A stretch of DNA of 54,724 nt from Bacteroidales bacterium (GTDB lineage Bacteria; Bacteroidota; Bacteroidia; Bacteroidales; UBA932). Within the stretch, counting starts at the first letter, position 1. Every line of letters starts with the position of its first letter. Positions 53,480 to 54,724 of this stretch are shown in pieces. Under the pieces are notes generated by a model. It was not told the origin of the DNA. It did no database searches and saw only the letters and a list, made by a program, of their open reading frames with translations. Location of the stretch: contig JAFYLU010000074.1 in the NCBI GenBank assembly GCA_017550025.1, positions 1-54,724 of the forward strand, in the 5' to 3' direction. Made by a program: the position numbers and the translations under genes.

Positions 53480-54211
53480 CTATTCGGCATCTGGCTGCTG
53501 GCCGTTGTGAGCCTTCCACATGCACTCTGTGATCTTCATGTCTGTGAAGACTGCTGTGAATGAGGATTCTTCCGGAGAGCAGGCATAGATTCCGAAGCGG
53601 ATCTCTTCAGCACCCTTGTACATATGGCAGATACGCATCTGGCTGAAGTTTATTCCGTCTGCAGAGCACTCTATGCAGTAGTCATCCGCTCTGCGGGAGA
53701 AGCGGTACCACATTGTCTTGACATCTGCAGGTATTGCAGTTGTCGCCCAGTCAGAATAGCCGTTGTTGGTGACAACACTTCCAAGATGCTGGAACTGATC
53801 GTTTTCATATTCTACGGATCCTTTCAGCCAGTTGTCGCTGTCCAGGTACATGACGATGCCGCACTGGTCGAAGCGGTGATGACTCTGTGTGAAGTCTGTC
53901 TTTACTGTAAAACTGAAGTACTTCTCCCTTGTTCCCATCTGGAATACAGGAGCATTGTCATTTCGGAAATGATAGTATGTACGCTGCCAGAGATCTGTAT
54001 GCGGGGCAGTCGTAATGGATATGGTATCGCCTTTGACTGTATAAGATGCGGGTTCGCGAGTCCATGTCAGGTTCTCGAAATTGATCTGTCCATTGTTGGA
54101 CATGGCTTCTGTCACACTGTCTGCGAATACTGCGTCTGAAACTTTCTGATTCGGATTACTGCAAGCTGCAGTACATAAGCCTATTAATAGGAGTCTTCCT
54201 ATCTTTCTCAT
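53480..54211 (-). CDS. DUF1349 (concanavalin-like) lipoprotein
   Basis: A 243-residue protein from the ATG at 54211 (MRKIGRLLLIGLCTAACSN), with lipobox TAAC at the expected place; the frame is open upstream but adds only a non-conserved stretch. The mature part (about 45-235) is a beta-sandwich of the DUF1349 family, related to concanavalin-like lectins, with FENLTWTREP, FDQCGIVMYLDSDNWLKGSVEYEN and FGIYACSPEESSFTAVFTDMKI. Related proteins bind or process carbohydrates, but the ligand is unknown here. It stands alone on the minus strand, with a weak TATATTTA element at 54249-54242 as a possible -7. Confidence 0.87.
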   Translation of the reverse strand: MRKIGRLLLIGLCTAACSNPNQKVSDAVFADSVTEAMSNNGQINFENLTWTREPASYTVKGDTISITTAPHTDLWQRTYYHFRNDNAPVFQMGTREKYFSFTVKTDFTQSHHRFDQCGIVMYLDSDNWLKGSVEYENDQFQHLGSVVTNNGYSDWATTAIPADVKTMWYRFSRRADDYCIECSADGINFSQMRICHMYKGAEEIRFGIYACSPEESSFTAVFTDMKITECMWKAHNGQQPDAE

Positions 54212-54355
54212 GGAAATTATTTGAATTGATGGTTTGTGACTGTAAATATAGGATATTTTCATTAATATATAAACCTCTGCGGAAGGGGGCTTGCCGATTA
54301 CTGTATTGGCTGTTGCAGGCATTTCTGCTTATTTTTGCCATATATGAGCCTCTAA

Positions 54356-54392
54356 TAGAAAAAGCCTCAGAGTCTCAAAATCTCCGAGGCTT
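54356..54392 (-). terminator. Terminator after the tRNA cluster
   Basis: Arms AAGCCTCAGAG (54362-54372) and CTCCGAGGCTT (54382-54392) pair with one G-U on the minus strand. The stem is followed there by TTTTTCTATT. It lies 9 bases after tRNA-Gly and ends the transcript. Confidence 0.8.
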
Positions 54393-54401
54393 CCTGATGG
54401 G

Positions 54402-54474
54402 AGCGGAAGACGAGGCTCGAACTCGCGACCCCAACCTTGGCAAGGTTGTGCTCTACCAACTGAGCTACTTCCGC
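54402..54474 (-). tRNA. tRNA-Gly (GCC)
   Basis: A 73-base cloverleaf: acceptor GCGGAAG/CTTCCGC, D arm GCTC/GAGC, anticodon stem CAACC/GGTTG around loop TTGCCAA (anticodon GCC), T arm with TTCGAGC, discriminator T. No CCA is encoded. The last tRNA of the cluster. Confidence 0.95.
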
Positions 54475-54487
54475 ATAAAAATTGATG

Positions 54488-54570
54488 TGGGAGAAGATGG
54501 ATTCGAACCACCGAAGGTAAAAACCAGCAGATTTACAGTCTGCCCCATTTGGCCACTCTGGTATTCTCCC
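54488..54570 (-). tRNA. tRNA-Tyr (GTA)
   Basis: An 83-base class II tRNA with a long variable arm. Acceptor GGGAGAA, anticodon loop with GTA, T arm with TTCGAAT, discriminator A. It lies 13 bases upstream of tRNA-Gly on the same strand. CCA is not fully encoded. Confidence 0.95.
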
Positions 54571-54590
54571 GAAATTCTTGTAGAACTTAG

Positions 54591-54664
54591 TAGTCCCGAG
54601 CAGACTTGAACTGCTGACCCCTACATTATCAGTGTAGTGCTCTAACCAACTGAGCTACGGGACT
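54591..54664 (-). tRNA. tRNA-Ile (GAT)
   Basis: A 74-base tRNA with acceptor AGTCCCG/CGGGACT, anticodon loop CTGATAA (anticodon GAT), T arm with TTCAAGT and discriminator A. Confidence 0.94.
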
Positions 54665-54672
54665 GTTTTTTG

Positions 54673-54724
54673 TGGAGATAGTCGGAGTCGAACCGACGAC
54701 CCCCTGCTTGCAAAGCAGGTGCTC
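54673..54724 (-). tRNA. tRNA-Ala (TGC), 5' part outside window
   Basis: The 3' 52 bases are visible: anticodon stem CCTGC/GCAGG around loop TTTGCAA (anticodon TGC), T arm with GGTTCGACTCC, and the acceptor strand TATCTCC with U at position 70 as expected for alanine, discriminator A. Confidence 0.9.

Noticed and set aside
53287-53490. 67-residue minus-strand frame next to repeat copy 2
   Set aside because: Overlaps the end of the DUF1349 gene, no family recognised, could be a fragment of a lost gene but nothing in it proves this.
54591-54724. rRNA operon spacer, because of adjacent tRNA-Ile and tRNA-Ala
   Set aside because: The order here is Ala then Ile followed by Tyr and Gly and a terminator, with no 23S sequence; it is an ordinary tRNA cluster.

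Overview
The window looks like a chromosome segment of a Bacteroidales (Bacteroidota) bacterium, probably an anaerobic gut commensal. Gene content supports this: a V-type ATP synthase operon with its DUF2764 gene, a sodium-pumping methylmalonyl-CoA decarboxylase operon, glutamate-dependent acid resistance, a serine-type sulfatase and an aryl-polyene-type biosynthetic cluster. The promoters agree: many genes are preceded by the Bacteroidota -7 element TAnnTTTG, often with TTG or TTTG about 18-20 bases upstream, and few starts have a clear Shine-Dalgarno sequence. Family and genus cannot be resolved from the sequence alone.

Layout. 1-2.9 kb (minus): V-ATPase subunits E, DUF2764 and A, with A running off the left edge. 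3.0-7.6 kb (minus): metH-metF for methionine and folate metabolism. 7.8-11.3 kb (minus): mmdA, an OadG-like gene, a biotin carrier gene and mmdB. 11.5-18.6 kb: flavodiiron protein, FKBP isomerase, an orphan PTS IIC-like membrane protein, a TGS/uridine-kinase-like nucleoside kinase, a DUF454 protein, and a porin plus nucleoside-recognition membrane protein pair. 18.7-21.1 kb: a lipoprotein sulfatase convergent with a Gfo/Idh/MocA oxidoreductase whose promoter lies inside a perfect 16-bp inverted repeat. 21.3-24.2 kb (minus): gadB-gadC. 24.4-27.3 kb: an SDR, a NifX-like protein, a small PAS protein and a secreted alpha/beta hydrolase.

The main feature is a tightly packed plus-strand operon from 27.56 to about 48.8 kb. 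It encodes FabG, three ketosynthases (two with about 175-190 extra C-terminal residues resembling a second thiolase-fold half), three acyl carrier proteins, two hot-dog dehydratases (ApeP- and ApeI-like), a 4HBT thioesterase, two stand-alone acyltransferases plus a GT2-acyltransferase fusion, an EamA/SMR-like membrane protein, a LolA-like carrier, a small exported protein, two tandem CrtI/RetSat-like flavoprotein oxidoreductases, an MMPL exporter with an unusual soluble tail, an AMP-dependent ligase, an alpha/beta hydrolase and FabD. This is the machinery of a type II polyene synthase with export and lipid anchoring. It has neither an aromatic ammonia lyase nor DarA/DarB genes, so the starter unit and final product are not the textbook aryl polyene or flexirubin. 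My inference is that the ligase and its neighbouring carrier protein load the starter, the ketosynthases, FabG and dehydratases build a polyene, the flavoproteins change its oxidation state, and the acyltransferases, LolA and MMPL proteins place it in the envelope.

48.8-54.2 kb holds a DUF1648 protein, a GreA/GreB factor, an AraC regulator, a Tat-like flavodoxin/ferredoxin fusion with an NTF2-like partner, and two lipoproteins. Two copies of an intergenic repeat at 49.8 and 53.1 kb share the same left flank, but their 63-bp core, bounded by 15-bp inverted repeats, is flipped between copies, which is the signature of DNA inversion. The right edge carries a minus-strand tRNA cluster: Ala (cut), Ile, Tyr, Gly.
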